IMG/VR virus record: IMGVR_UViG_3300042905_005722
Span: 1 to 47,611 of that record
Length of the DNA: 47,611 bases
DNA from: a virus
Reading direction: 5' to 3' (one strand)
Shown: positions 15,001 to 18,348 of the stretch, piece after piece
How the letters are laid out: every line of letters starts with the position of its first letter
Numbering within the stretch: position 1 is the first letter of the stretch
Translations under genes and position numbers: made by a program
The notes under the pieces: generated by a model
What the model was told of the DNA's origin: nothing
What the model saw: only the letters and a program-made list of their open reading frames with translations
The model's database searches: none

Positions 15001-17775
15001 TCCGCCAAAGCCGCCGCCCTCGCCTGGCTGAACCAGACCGAAGGAGCCGCACCCACCGTGAAGGGCTTCATCGACCAGCTCCTGCCAAACGCCCTCATGC
15101 CCCGCGAATGGCTTGCCCTGAAGCACGAAATGGACCGCAAGGCCGCCTTCGGTGCCGAGCAGGCCAACGACCTCATCCGCGCCCTCAGCGACAAAGCCCG
15201 CCTCTCCGACCTCGCCTACCCGCCGGAGTTCTCCCAGGACCCCAAATGGCGCATGCAGATGTTCGACGCCATGGAGGGCAAACTCCCCCTGTCCAGCCTC
15301 CCCGAGCCGCTCCAGCGCCTCGCCGAGCGCCTCCGCACCATGCTGCGCCAGACCGGTGAGGAACTCGTGAAACAGGGCCTCATGAACCCGGACACCTTCG
15401 AGGAACTCCAGGCCAACGGCTGGATGCCCCGCTACACCGAGGACGAAGCCCTCGCCGCCGGCGGTTCCTTCCTGAAAGCCTTCAAGCTTGGCGTCCGCGA
15501 TCTCCTCCAGCAGCGCTCCACCGCCTACCACGTCGTCGATACCTCCCGCCGCGACCGCACCGGCCAATACGTCACCGTGAACCGCGAGGAAGGCGGCAAG
15601 CGCAACCGCTGGCGCTTCCGCGACAAAGCCCAGCGCGACGCCTGGTTCCAGACCTTCCTCCGCCAGCACATCCTGACCCAGCTTCGCGACGAGTCGCCGG
15701 AGGTGAAGGCGATGCTCACCCCCATGGGCCGCAACGACCGCGCCGCCGTGCGCGACCAGATCCGCAAGCTCACCCTCGACGACTTCGCCGCCAAAGAAGC
15801 GCTCTCCCCGGTCCTGCGTCGCATGATCAAGGACCTGAGCTACCAGGCCCAGCAGCGCTTCCAGACGGTCGATCCCTTCACCCCCGAAAAGCTCGTCAAA
15901 GACCCCGTCTATGCGGTCGCCCGCTACGTCCTCGGCCAGTCGCACAACGCCGCCACCATGGAACTCATGCGCTCCACCGCGGCGAACCCAGAATGGACCA
16001 CCGACGTGGACACCGCCGGCTTCACCCTCATTCCCGACAGCCCCCGCTTCGGACCCCTCGCCGGTAAATACCTGCGCGAGGACATCGCCCGCCAGATCCT
16101 TGACCTCGTGGACGTGCCAAACGCCGCCCTCCGCGCCTACGACGGCCTCCTGCGCAAATGGAAAGCCGCCAAGCTCGTCTGGAACCCCGGCTCCCATATC
16201 CGCGACGCCATCGGCAACACCGTGTTCGCCTACCTCGGCGGCAATTCCATCTGGAACCCCGGCAACTGGCAGCACTACCGCGACGCGATCCAGATCCTCC
16301 GCGAAGGCCAGTCCCAGGATGGCACCACCTTCGCCGAACTGCTCGAACAGCAGGTCCTCGGTGGTGACGCCTACTCCACCCAGGTCAAGGAGCGCCTGAA
16401 AGGCCTCCTACCCGACACCAAGACCATCGAGGATTTCAATCCCGGCCGCCTGCAGCGCACGCTGATGGGCTTCGGGTCGGCTTTCCACGGCACCAACGAA
16501 TGGCTCTCCGACATCCGACGAGTCCCTGACGACTTCTACAAGATCGCCGCTTACCTGCGCTACAAGAGCCAGTTCAAAAACTTGAAACCTGAAACTTCAA
16601 ACTTGGAACTCCAAAGCCGCGCAGCGGCTGAGGTCAGAAAGTGGTTCCCCTACTACGACCGCCTCGGCTCCAGTGGCACCACGAAGGCCATCGGTCGCTT
16701 CATTAACCCGTTCTTTTCGTTCTTCCGCGAGTCCACCCGCATCCTGCTCACCGCCGCCCACGAGCGCCCGCTGGCGCTCACCGCCGCCCTGGCATTCCCC
16801 GCCGCTTTGTCCTCGCTCTCCGCCATGCTCCTCGGCCTCGACGACCGCGACCGCGAAGAGATCGAAAAAGACCTCGCCGGACGCGGACTCGGCATCCTCG
16901 GCCTTGGCAATGCCCACCTGTTCTCCATCCTGCTGCCCATGCGCAGCAGCCAGGGCCAGGTGCAGCAGTGGGACATCTCCAGCACCATGCCCTTCGCCGA
17001 CCTCCTCGGCTCCCGCATCGTCCCGCTGGAAGAGAAAGAATCCGCGTTCCAGACCGCCTGGCGCAAGCTCCTCTCCGCCGGCCCCGTCATGGGCCTCGCC
17101 TACTCCTGGGCCACCAACCGCGACACATTCTCCGGCCGCCACATCGTCGAGGCTGACATGACGACGGGCGAACAACTCCGCGCCTACACTGGCCACGCCG
17201 CTGGCGTCATGCTCCCGCCGCTGGCGCCCGACCTCATCGGCGCAGGTCCGCTGAGCAGGGCAGGGGAGGTCCAGACCAACAAGACGCTCCAGACCTACGA
17301 CCCCACCCAGACCTGGCTGCGCTCGTTCTTCGGCCTCAACGTCAAGTCCGCCGAACCGAACCTCTACCGCCTCGCCGACGATTTCCGCGTCTCCCAGGGC
17401 ATCCAGAGCACCCAGGGCTACGACTACGGCACCACCCGCGAAAGCCGCGCCAAACGCGCCCTGGTGGCCGCCCTGGCCCAGCCGGAGCCGGATCTCGCCC
17501 GCGTCAAGGTGCTCGCCGAAAAGCTGCGCGAACTCGGCATCAGCCTCGCCACACCGAAGGACATCGAGAAGGTCCTCAAAATCATCGACCCCGCCCAGGT
17601 CATCGGCGGCGGCCACCGGAAGGACGGCACCGGCATCACCGCCGCCGACGCCCGCCAGCGCTTCCGCGCCAGCCTGCCCCCCGAGGCCCGCCAGAACTAC
17701 GAGCAGACCCTCCAACTCTACCAGCGCATCCTCGCCCGCGCCCCGGTCATCATCACCCGCGCCCGCAACCAGTAA
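1..17775 (+). CDS. Giant multidomain phage polyvalent protein (5' end outside window)
   Basis: The frame is open from base 1 to the TAA at 17773-17775. Residue numbers count from the GTG at 28, but the true start is probably upstream. Order of parts: helical region (EFLRMLVQDQAF near 530); coiled coil about 1000-1070; small beta-barrel-like region near 1560; D12-methylase-like 2225-2480; ADP-ribosyltransferase-like 2738-2875; polyvalent-associated blocks 2913-3535; kinase-like 3750-3910; pyrophosphatase-like 3945-4100; second ADP-ribosyltransferase-like 4150-4605; transglycosylase/DpdA-like 4626-4861; conserved helical C-terminal core 4970-5915 with a hydrophobic stretch at about 5583-5605. 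Pro/Ala/Ser-rich linkers separate the parts. Such polyvalent proteins of phages and conjugative elements are thought to enter the recipient cell with the DNA and counter host defences; that role is inferred here. GC at third codon positions drops sharply at 107-310, 7613-7840 and 11010-11200, where other frames look coding. No internal stop or frameshift is seen. Processing into smaller products is possible. Confidence 0.9.
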   Translation, partial: GRPIIKDSYVQNLRDDGLAAVADAIPSTETQTRNRYAQKPTAEGPQPASANQPGPQQPQPAAAQGAAPNAGSSTNAGPVQNPAQQGTQPTRSGSAPAQSGAPVAAEAPSTKAPTTEKAIADWLVDRYMPDKEAEAAAKAIAAHPQMAGKSFEDFNKMAGSQRDALFAELGITGSKAKSKAADDPLRYNSASADPFAAAKANANKAADELLNAVNKSKTTSPEDIADALAKAQAAYDDTIEGTSERAAAEKRIAYLRERQVVADLAPVKASVKAKEITEADATAAAAQAVEASGQTLTHSTLRQALELGLGWTTERSNVAAHNHLGTKDQSETPLATGDRADTANRPQPTPFSDEGKDPSAARMGPDLSIKSKSPLRKNSAYSRSKLLTLARIKDPAKKAWARQAFAAMEDSFQRHHALYDAIAVGPAAVRRLNGSMTAVEEIDGRITRLLDLDAIVANFDYLSNPADAIRATGIEEDIHAVVLRLARTQPEKYGREAIRRQWRSLPQMLRAQVWQAYDYGRTTMPAKLTAAQEYHMQNEFLRMLVQDQAFAQAITETVDTPTTLVAWIRDLLRDLSKTLRDLMGLVDAPLRAELEGMVAQIADQLRIYEGKSRGNEDRLATLDYLRDPAGIALQAMENGVLFDHLAKTDPSLSPEAMARAFDLLTPELQSIAYRAYRSSKQPGTKNQERKENKSDLLRHLLTAMTGDRSVSREVQTALLASSDRLGFPPELEFAQFIQGGTNEGGSMPNARQRARIEAAEAEGREETPAGGHGSLMVWPDEAQFVRKHGFGRTHLNTTALAMYQAAKAGSQPAMDRHARLLVRELTEELGESPENAQNTADTLMSAAKMAAGTMQGERGRPAGEAPGTTSSTADSQRGYLPASTRSTNLLSRLVSRLTQRTEAPPADLLALLKQQPEAARKTLASLHARLLRASADLAGAQFAQSQTITPATLARQVAAAVTSTPPPPPAPAVNTAPQSRPVPRTPLAITEAPRPGASRPAYVNPQAIDAMVADMADRRQRIAEVEEALAKRDAEIEAFAKRNKIDNLVTAKYKLEEQERREAERRKVIAENRAKFFLRDNALREIEQARQNGRNVEKESLMFLLGTGQIGRRRGAADLRLMGESEKRMLAALGIGVDTATDGGYYYTLSRLKSALLAVEYTLDGSAERQLALDELDYVRQQPVEWQTAPDDSKPAYVQWHRGWEHLIIRDSALADLALTMPNVAAAIPHSESERRATLGLPAQPAPTTERPVSAEKKQDSPSPTPTASPTHTRVEARDETTPVEAPPAARAPAARPSPKARIPLGGKLSLPAEFASQDDLDAFNYQLDRESLLRETTTAAERRKATERIQSLRARLIDESGATKEAIEQKLADYHRAVIDGAKKADPVEVYRPTPFHAFAGAITDTSEATLPAPVGGDIISGMKAQGIRHLGPPDNSDGWAWYRELKADAAMSKMKPREANRLAKAGDITDAKARLAWIDMHVVSQTGGRSIDEAAAELNESEYQQFPITSGEELGRAIMDAIATRLTARDAAPDPVVQAEKQAIQQGGDFRAVAEGAPGQPFTGRTLAARVQTGDEIQIGSEWLTVTDIDAEEGTVALDSDRYGPQAIEPDQTIRLRAIGDESLSDSPATRSTVAQPSLSDLQNDPDVIAARDELLAAMREAGMLSASDRMGAIGYVNDNGSVSLKFGQLSKLRHSETKHAQNTFRYVAAEGTVFWWKTPTELEQEAVAAEFERRGYSSPRHKNILTSDTESSLKTQDLIHGKLPASHRFTPEEIATVREELASNRLDDAYQGGNAWFHPRTQKWINLGMEPHFMAAPMIHQWGYGPAMVDGWARVVTETNSRGERTLGVEFYGPLTRRIQRVMFDTALTRGIDPDNIAYDPHAERYYGKKYDDETGDLLSASPRQLEKLRDDVLRSNLLESRMRGPRAWLTPRAEWINVQEHREVFPPKPHILHSYDAMHQAGFVRVAHSMLLHAEFHTGRLTPAQRRELENTAIERQTELSLDPQPLPASPRFRNAASQFADTAWNKNIRSFPAFLDFAAKTVPEAFPVLKTPHLRSAWNTILNEKDFPEITRAEEADALRPYGSPKIERRFGEMPPDIAARDESITPESLGIPTVKLAKQAKPVPPTDLLGNPIAEHEEEDEDESGDSEDKVQNRGSTELQRLQAIDELYGPLAPGVEVMETQNQDGDTVPHIMRGRGLMLAIDGQPHVAIRSVALPSIGTGHAPGVRFLPLAGDKSNWTGHINKALRIADPQLDDHTDIYIEPYGGGLVYLQNLEPLLRTTKPVFIASSQEFEPDRNLIYTTLQRGDAAALADIQAILSDINHKPQTDAGEALVRVFYTKSKKRIVRKLSPGAAAQLPNLVALLQRPNVKILPWNDVQTFERATAFAQQGKRVTLLEDSNYADLYAEKTQDQYKDIDTHPDMFNAGKITDFIGKDPKKLLTQKLPVYRAVLDAGGTVIATNNMNPDLINGLLAEFGDAGHWFGYAHRTRPVPDGFMRHPDGKGVLWSTERPEYLAILRKGVVNPTTGAPKYGTDTSAGLDYRTGPRRLLEGLDRAAQPRRTPSPHTGGSLEAAQSLRGPTHTNGPSPSAGPVPGSDGKKTDPRTPVLDATMSGGPDWDFTQSAQVAAELDAGWRSADERDAEMMAAGGIDDTEDAITLDELERAEIERQRQFYRDINGNTRPEALQASRRIHPATGQPLAASSRKKGPTFPGLKKPTLPAPTPRPELFDEWAAALGYANSLYGYRGEPTPGERTGYGNTEGNGIYLMRSRDEAEPFGHVRRVQFPEPHRPFLVTGDDLYLLNESEDLDQPIDPAKDTPWLQASKYAAQHAHNLGKGRWDAQLAGDILTKLLMESGYDSVYVKGMPDDWVVLLRTTRPGQKPLAPLPASARTPSDAGTSARTSPRLAAAPREVEPGFYSKLEQVITDKLPAKGNSPASVKALLENNGVKTDEIKWSGLLPWLQEQAKTGPIAQSALLDYLRTQGAVKFSVTQLGGPLIPANDEKRYRELVRISDPTPEQEAERIAIFHRRHNARKSTAETRNTQWQLPGGTNPQEVVITWNQSLPPEPTHEDRANSMSRRELIQWYRTHIFDDIPQDASEDAVTTERLRQLFIQNATLHPSNNPYYKTPPRVSPNYPEDTTHYGDLDALAWYRANDRTLDGSPGLFVEEFQSKWHQLGRDKGYRGDRQANGLPTAFTLKENAGGWSVYDAQGRDAGWAETQEDAIKAALKYEGGSDTGIPDAPYRTAWPLMLFKRALRDAVEAGKAWIGWTTGDTQADRYDLSKQVDRIRYIPGHQRLLADKGGTNVIDQTVPPEKLADHVGKDIAERLLNNPTRIIDALGGAQHELSGLDLRVGGEGMRKFYDDILVKEFGKYVKQWGGKVEQSEINTSTTLSTPEFKPISGSDWETFAGAEAFANGDRPLFAETTINVDGQPESVVVIIDANGLQMVSSEGETNWMAPNDVFPGQTSSGWWRSAASAQSAVEIAWKVEMSKFWRELQPIVGEGVATPRQGTTPIWRITITPQMRESVSRGQPLFAATRFPLDRALAPTATAPNALFAPSPRLPVSPSPSLLNAAYTAAARGQSSQWLPIRAVFAQARLLDPRLTPDAFMAAVKAADDAGTVYLSPPESAATVAAAGPFQLRNASGIVVTDMTLAPSALAASNRRNSRQTSGFLAPQGVAWKHGESRLIQGLAQADAFKGTGVGLVSSESEKPETYTRTGRSIPPYTERADLSDLAYEEAKLIERASAEGFFWDNAQVEKIIAYLGDAGGGTEHDVYITGEKRHLIVIRSTILDSYGFQGRSPAQYLQRLQSYNTAFPGIQTRMIGVSRNTRGNGVIWTVQPFVEGIELKDDKRLQSLMEAKGWVRIDGPGDDTIVYRHPPTGAIIRDAHTGNILVKGKELFPIDVIVTSLGSLSEVAPSPSLLVSPSSPLPAAQRVEQAAAQVEPNPTPAQQDAGNYQKGHLRWNGLDLTLENPRGTERTGRSKDGREWSVTLPHHYGYIKGTTGKDKDHIDFFMGPNPDSDHVLIINQRKLETSNLKLETGAAAQFDEHKIMLGFPDAASAARGYLAAYEPGWKGLQSAVPTTVAGLKHWLTHGNHTRPAKPSDIPVNDVSKVNPVPLTAAAAARPATTHTLPDGYHLTGPGLHLLPASIRAHHGTPHDIPLESGFSTAKIGSGEGAQVYGWGLYFAEAMKVAEQYRKALSYPIFRIGDKEFFQREGPEAFKKWAIAHVGQDWPRAAVRYFEHAVDQFYHDSTTYGYSFDAASKRAKDTIRNLLAQEQVESYRIQEVTDALSRITDNAIDTTPYDSLEGRWTARAVGWKPGEESFSIDAKAFNDIWSRLGWYAATFADAPARLKSEYEAQLNVQSEEYDRLLDSGRTSADPMVLDTSSRVRLAQAALDLLNSGKVVPEANKRRGNLYTVELLGDPAEFLDWNDDLINHPQEIQQRFMDALLPVIGHQVVDGRLPEYRRSMTSTEFPWLVLNTKGYSTMNDYATREEAEQGRKELDHNYAYQDIGSTYRDASQQKGMTPQKVSEALAKAGIKGIRYTDAASRYRIEKTSHAWEVLTSTGKLVAKEPTEEAARAAMAKLQTYNYVLFDDKLVKIIERNGQPLSSSPSLAASPRAQRLQAWQNVPGKGDPESLQTGYISGKHNATIAARAKERGDIGLLITPLIPSYLAHTTDYPFVAIDNGVFSKATPFDPAAFKQLVDRVAATPAVRAKTLFVVAPDVVGDAAATLDRFPEWARFIHDKQLPVALAAQDGLEDIRARIPWDDIDVLFIGGSTEWKTGQIAPAKRAAWAGIFMEAHRRSIPVHMGRVNTNDRIAGIAQIVGASTVDGTYLAFGPDKNLPKLERMLDQLNVHGNDLGAQQFPELGRAPSINELYDIALDDTIISPDQLGAYEPATKEINAIRVSMGLPTLDGKRDQQLELALFASPRPLSALSSTVSRAAQTTSTAAASIARLTGLEAPLATLGSNNLDKRLSAALDRVAAPKVNSAKAAALAWLNQTEGAAPTVKGFIDQLLPNALMPREWLALKHEMDRKAAFGAEQANDLIRALSDKARLSDLAYPPEFSQDPKWRMQMFDAMEGKLPLSSLPEPLQRLAERLRTMLRQTGEELVKQGLMNPDTFEELQANGWMPRYTEDEALAAGGSFLKAFKLGVRDLLQQRSTAYHVVDTSRRDRTGQYVTVNREEGGKRNRWRFRDKAQRDAWFQTFLRQHILTQLRDESPEVKAMLTPMGRNDRAAVRDQIRKLTLDDFAAKEALSPVLRRMIKDLSYQAQQRFQTVDPFTPEKLVKDPVYAVARYVLGQSHNAATMELMRSTAANPEWTTDVDTAGFTLIPDSPRFGPLAGKYLREDIARQILDLVDVPNAALRAYDGLLRKWKAAKLVWNPGSHIRDAIGNTVFAYLGGNSIWNPGNWQHYRDAIQILREGQSQDGTTFAELLEQQVLGGDAYSTQVKERLKGLLPDTKTIEDFNPGRLQRTLMGFGSAFHGTNEWLSDIRRVPDDFYKIAAYLRYKSQFKNLKPETSNLELQSRAAAEVRKWFPYYDRLGSSGTTKAIGRFINPFFSFFRESTRILLTAAHERPLALTAALAFPAALSSLSAMLLGLDDRDREEIEKDLAGRGLGILGLGNAHLFSILLPMRSSQGQVQQWDISSTMPFADLLGSRIVPLEEKESAFQTAWRKLLSAGPVMGLAYSWATNRDTFSGRHIVEADMTTGEQLRAYTGHAAGVMLPPLAPDLIGAGPLSRAGEVQTNKTLQTYDPTQTWLRSFFGLNVKSAEPNLYRLADDFRVSQGIQSTQGYDYGTTRESRAKRALVAALAQPEPDLARVKVLAEKLRELGISLATPKDIEKVLKIIDPAQVIGGGHRKDGTGITAADARQRFRASLPPEARQNYEQTLQLYQRILARAPVIITRARNQ
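107..310 (+). CDS. Small protein encoded inside the giant gene (+1 frame), first of three
   Basis: A 67-residue frame from ATG 107 to TAG, offset +1 from the giant frame. It reads as an ordinary small helical protein (LSPQQRKVLHQTL, FKILLNKGLSRHEAGVLLHNL), while the giant frame over the same bases is a Pro/Ala/Gln-rich linker. Third codon positions are mostly G/C in this frame and much less so in the giant frame, which favours this frame as the selected one. No clear Shine-Dalgarno sequence precedes it, but most genes here lack one. Function unknown. Confidence 0.55.
   Translation: MPKNPPPKDHSLPAQINPDLSNLSPQQRKVLHQTLAAAPTQAQFKILLNKGLSRHEAGVLLHNLALR
4868..4930 (+). repeat. Cluster of TCGCT/AGCGA palindromes inside the giant gene
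   Basis: GAGTCGCT and AGCGACTC form a palindrome around 4878, followed by further AGCGA and TCGCT copies to about 4930. The tract encodes a Ser/Thr-rich linker (DESLSDSPATRSTVAQPSLSD) between the barrel-like region and the next globular part. It looks like an inserted short repeat that happens to keep the frame. Confidence 0.6.
6700..7467 (+). other. Domain: D12-class adenine methylase-like fold with altered catalytic motif
   Basis: Residues 2225-2480 of the giant protein. A start resembling the FxGsK region of Dam-type enzymes (FLPLAGDKSNWTGHINKAL) is followed by EPYGGG at 2259, the usual SAM-binding EPFxG motif. The DPPY catalytic motif appears to be replaced by DSNY at 2395, followed by a GGTVIATNN strand. 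The domain may have lost N6-adenine methylation or work on a different substrate. The family call rests on motif order only. Confidence 0.45.
7610..7840 (+). CDS. Small protein encoded inside the giant gene (+1 frame), second of three
   Basis: A 76-residue frame, ATG 7610 to TAG 7838-7840, starting MEQTPQQDLTIGQAHGGYW. An AGGAG sequence at 7596-7600 lies 9 bases before the ATG, one of the better Shine-Dalgarno matches in the window. The product looks globular and amphipathic (VLTQEEASKLLNHS, LAQVLDRCLAA). The giant frame across the same bases is low complexity with many A/T third positions. It sits right after the D12-like domain. An in-frame ATG of the giant frame follows at 7849, which could be an internal start. 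Function unknown. Confidence 0.65.
   Translation: MEQTPQQDLTIGQAHGGYWKDLIAQHNLVERQVLTQEEASKLLNHSVDQPIPTDLAQVLDRCLAATAKKPIPAPQS
8239..8652 (+). other. Domain: ADP-ribosyltransferase-like, first copy
   Basis: Residues 2738-2875. The YRGE start at 2741 and the GNGIYLMRSRDEAEPFG stretch match the usual ART pattern of an R-containing first strand followed by G-x-Y-x-(T/S)-x3-A-x2-(Y/F)-G. The domain ends in a strand with VVLLR. Transfer of ADP-ribose from NAD to a target is the family activity; the target is unknown. A REP-like hairpin-coding insert follows at once (8700-8719). Confidence 0.5.
8700..8719 (+). repeat. REP-like hairpin inside the giant gene
   Basis: TGCGGGCA, loop CTTC, then TGCCCGCA gives a perfect 8-bp stem. 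It lies in a linker-coding stretch right after the first ART-like domain. It resembles repetitive extragenic palindromes, but only one copy was found here. Confidence 0.55.
8764..10632 (+). other. Domains: large-polyvalent-protein-associated blocks
   Basis: Residues 2913-3535. The first block has the pattern FYSKLEQVI ... WSGLLPWL ... LLDYL, found again and again in phage polyvalent proteins. The second has FVEEFQSKWHQLGRDKGYR, then GIPDAPYRTAWPLMLFKRAL, AWTTG-like IGWTTGDTQADRY, GEGMRKFYDDIL and a closing ITPQMRESV. Two extra segments interrupt the second block: about 50 residues around 3180-3230 and about 90 residues around 3390-3490. Function is unknown in the family. Confidence 0.6.
10694..10730 (+). 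repeat. 8-bp tandem tract (CGTCTCCC type) inside the giant gene
   Basis: Four degenerate copies of CGTCTCCC in a row encode a Pro/Ser linker (SPRLPVSPSPSL). The same motif family recurs at 11774-11804, around 13850-13884, and near 22973-23020. It marks domain boundaries rather than domains. Confidence 0.7.
11066..11245 (+). CDS. Small protein encoded inside the giant gene (+1 frame), third of three
   Basis: A 59-residue frame, ATG 11066 to TGA 11243-11245, starting MENLGLFKGSPKQTLSKEQA. The middle is strongly basic and helical (LALFRANQKNRKLTRVPGDQ). Third positions are richer in G/C here than in the giant frame, which in this stretch is a poorly structured linker before the kinase-like domain. 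A GGA four bases before the ATG is a weak ribosome site. The tail after about residue 42 may be non-conserved. Function unknown. Confidence 0.5.
   Translation: MENLGLFKGSPKQTLSKEQALALFRANQKNRKLTRVPGDQFRPTPNAQTSPTLPTKKQS
11275..11757 (+). other. Domain: protein-kinase-fold-like
   Basis: Residues about 3750-3910. GGGTEHDVYITGEKRHLIVI resembles a glycine-rich loop followed by the lysine strand. RDAHTGNILV at 3884-3893 resembles the HxDxxxxN catalytic loop of atypical kinases, and PIDVIV at 3901 the metal-binding Asp motif. Kinase-like domains occur in polyvalent proteins. Activity is not certain because the catalytic loop is atypical. Confidence 0.5.
11774..11804 (+). repeat. 8-bp tandem tract (CGTCTCCC type), second copy
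   Basis: Degenerate CGTCTCCC/AGTCTCCT units encode SPSLLVSPSS between the kinase-like and pyrophosphatase-like domains. Same unit and same kind of place as the tract at 10694. Confidence 0.7.
11860..12330 (+). other. Domain: inorganic-pyrophosphatase-like
   Basis: Residues about 3945-4100. QQDAGNYQKGHLRW, GLDLTLENPRG, HYGYIKGT, KDKDHIDFFMGP and FDEHKIMLGF give, in order, the conserved pattern of the pyrophosphatase-like domain found in polyvalent proteins. The acidic residues of DKDHIDFFMGP and FDEHK are kept. An 18-residue insertion encoded by a 7-bp tandem repeat (12112-12144) splits the domain just before FDEHK. Confidence 0.65.
12112..12144 (+). repeat. 7-bp tandem tract (AACTTGA type) inside the pyrophosphatase-like domain
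   Basis: Units AACTTGA, AACTTCA, AACCTGA and AACTTGA repeat at 7-bp spacing over 33 bp. The length is a multiple of three, so the frame survives. It encodes KLETSNLKLET just before the conserved FDEHK motif. A sister tract of the same length lies at 16578-16610. Confidence 0.8.
12475..13842 (+). other. Domain: ADP-ribosyltransferase of polyvalent type, second copy
   Basis: Residues 4150-4605. AHHGTPHDI, FSTAKIGSGEGAQVYGWGLYFAE and VAEQYR form the typical opening of the polyvalent ART family. GIKGIRYTDAASR and NYVLFDDKLVKI form the typical closing strands. Two inserted modules of about 40 residues lie near 4469-4505 and 4550-4588. Established family activity is ADP-ribosyl transfer; the target here is unknown. 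Confidence 0.65.
13903..14610 (+). other. Domain: tRNA-guanine transglycosylase / DpdA-like TIM barrel
   Basis: Residues 4626-4861. Recognisable in order: FVAIDNGVFSK, FVVAPDVVGDAAATL (4720), VALAAQDG (Asp 4757), FIGGSTEWK (4775-4783), VHMGRVNT (4809) and STVDGTYL. This series is the one I associate with phage proteins of the transglycosylase superfamily, including DpdA, which exchanges guanine in DNA for a 7-deazaguanine. No QueC/D/E or FolE homologue is visible in the window, so preQ0 would have to come from the host or from the missing part of the genome. Confidence 0.6.
16578..16610 (+). repeat. 7-bp tandem tract (AACTTGA type), second copy
   Basis: Units AACTTGA, AACCTGA, AACTTCA and AACTTGG repeat over 33 bp and encode NLKPETSNLEL inside the helical C-terminal core. 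This is nearly the same peptide as at 12112-12144, so both copies use the same reading phase of the repeat. Confidence 0.8.
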
Positions 17776-17879
17776 CCCACCCCCACCTTGACAAATCCAC
17801 ACCCCATGTCACACTGACACCATTGCAAGACGGCAACGGGCTGGATCTACCCCCACCCGCGCTCATGAGTCGCCCGAAC

Positions 17880-17915
17880 AACCCGCCCCGGACTGATCCC
17901 CGTGGGCGGGTTTTT
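17880..17915 (+). terminator. Rho-independent terminator of the giant gene
   Basis: AACCCGCCC (17880-17888) pairs with GGGCGGGTT (17904-17912). A short inner CGG/CCG pairing adds to the stem, and TTTTT (17911-17915) follows. It lies about 105 bases after the giant gene's stop codon, the expected position for ending that transcript. Confidence 0.85.
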
Positions 17916-17924
17916 CATACCACC

Positions 17925-17957
17925 CCGACCCGTCCGAAACGTCGGACCCGTCAGACT
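17925..17957 (+). repeat. 9-bp tandem tract shared with the RusA-like gene
   Basis: Units of the form ACCCGTCCG / AAACGTCGG / ACCCGTCAG repeat at 9-bp spacing. The 20-base core CCGACCCGTCCGAAACGTCG occurs again inside the coding region at 22876-22908, on the same DNA strand. Confidence 0.75.
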
Positions 17958-17971
17958 CACCCGCCGCGCAA

Positions 17972-18001
17972 GAGCGCAACAAGCCACCCCTTGTTGCGCT
18001 C
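17972..18001 (+). promoter_or_regulatory. Perfect 12-bp hairpin upstream of the 18 kb operon
   Basis: GAGCGCAACAAG (17972-17983), six-base loop, CTTGTTGCGCTC (17990-18001). No T-run follows directly, so it is not a standard terminator. It could be a leader structure, a protein-binding site or part of a small RNA. Confidence 0.6.
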
Positions 18002-18089
18002 CCTCCCTGAAAAATCTTTGCTTATCCTGTGGACTAAAAGCTAAAGACCCCGATACTACTGTCGCAACAAAACCCTCACCACACACACC

Positions 18090-18332
18090 ATGAGCACACA
18101 CACCCACCGCATCTTCGACACCTTCAACCGCCGAATCGTCAGCAGCCATCGGTCGCTACGCACGGCAGTCATCGCCGCCAGCAAATTCCAGCGCCGAGTC
18201 CGCAGAAGCAACGGCCCCAACAGCTACATACCGACCAGAATCGAATATCTAACTCAAGACGACGACCCTCAATGGCTCGCTGTTCCCTTCGATGAAATCC
18301 ACGATGCCGAATACGCCGCAGGCATCCGCTAA
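18090..18332 (+). CDS. Hypothetical 80-aa protein
   Basis: First gene of the rightward cluster of small genes. The N-terminal half is strongly basic (RRIVSSHRSLRTAVIAASKFQRRVRR), suggesting contact with nucleic acid. The C-terminal half is acidic (DDDPQWLAVPFDEIHDAEYAAGI). No known motif is seen. The ATG follows an ACACACACC leader with no Shine-Dalgarno sequence. The next gene starts 17 bases later, consistent with one transcript. Confidence 0.65.
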   Translation: MSTHTHRIFDTFNRRIVSSHRSLRTAVIAASKFQRRVRRSNGPNSYIPTRIEYLTQDDDPQWLAVPFDEIHDAEYAAGIR

Positions 18333-18348
18333 CCCACCCCCACCCACC

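Larger units (their letters stand above)
17776..18089. other. Non-coding region after the giant gene
   Basis: No convincing gene on either strand. From left to right: a TTGACA hexamer at 17788-17793 with no good -10 partner; a rho-independent terminator (17880-17915); a degenerate 9-bp tandem tract (17925-17957); a perfect 12-bp hairpin (17972-18001); and a comparatively A/T-rich stretch at 18010-18070 ahead of the next operon, the likeliest place for a promoter. A short structured RNA is possible but unproven. Confidence 0.6.

Noticed and set aside
13627-16275. An 882-codon open frame on the minus strand
   Set aside because: Same shadow effect; the plus strand here carries the ART-like and DpdA-like motifs and the conserved C-terminal core.
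17788-17816. Promoter with TTGACA at -35
   Set aside because: At 17-bp spacing the -10 would be ACACTG, a poor match, and the site lies before the terminator of the giant gene.
17847-18149. Possible minus-strand gene across the 18 kb intergenic region
   Set aside because: It reads through the terminator, a tandem tract and the 12-bp hairpin, and no folded-looking part is seen.
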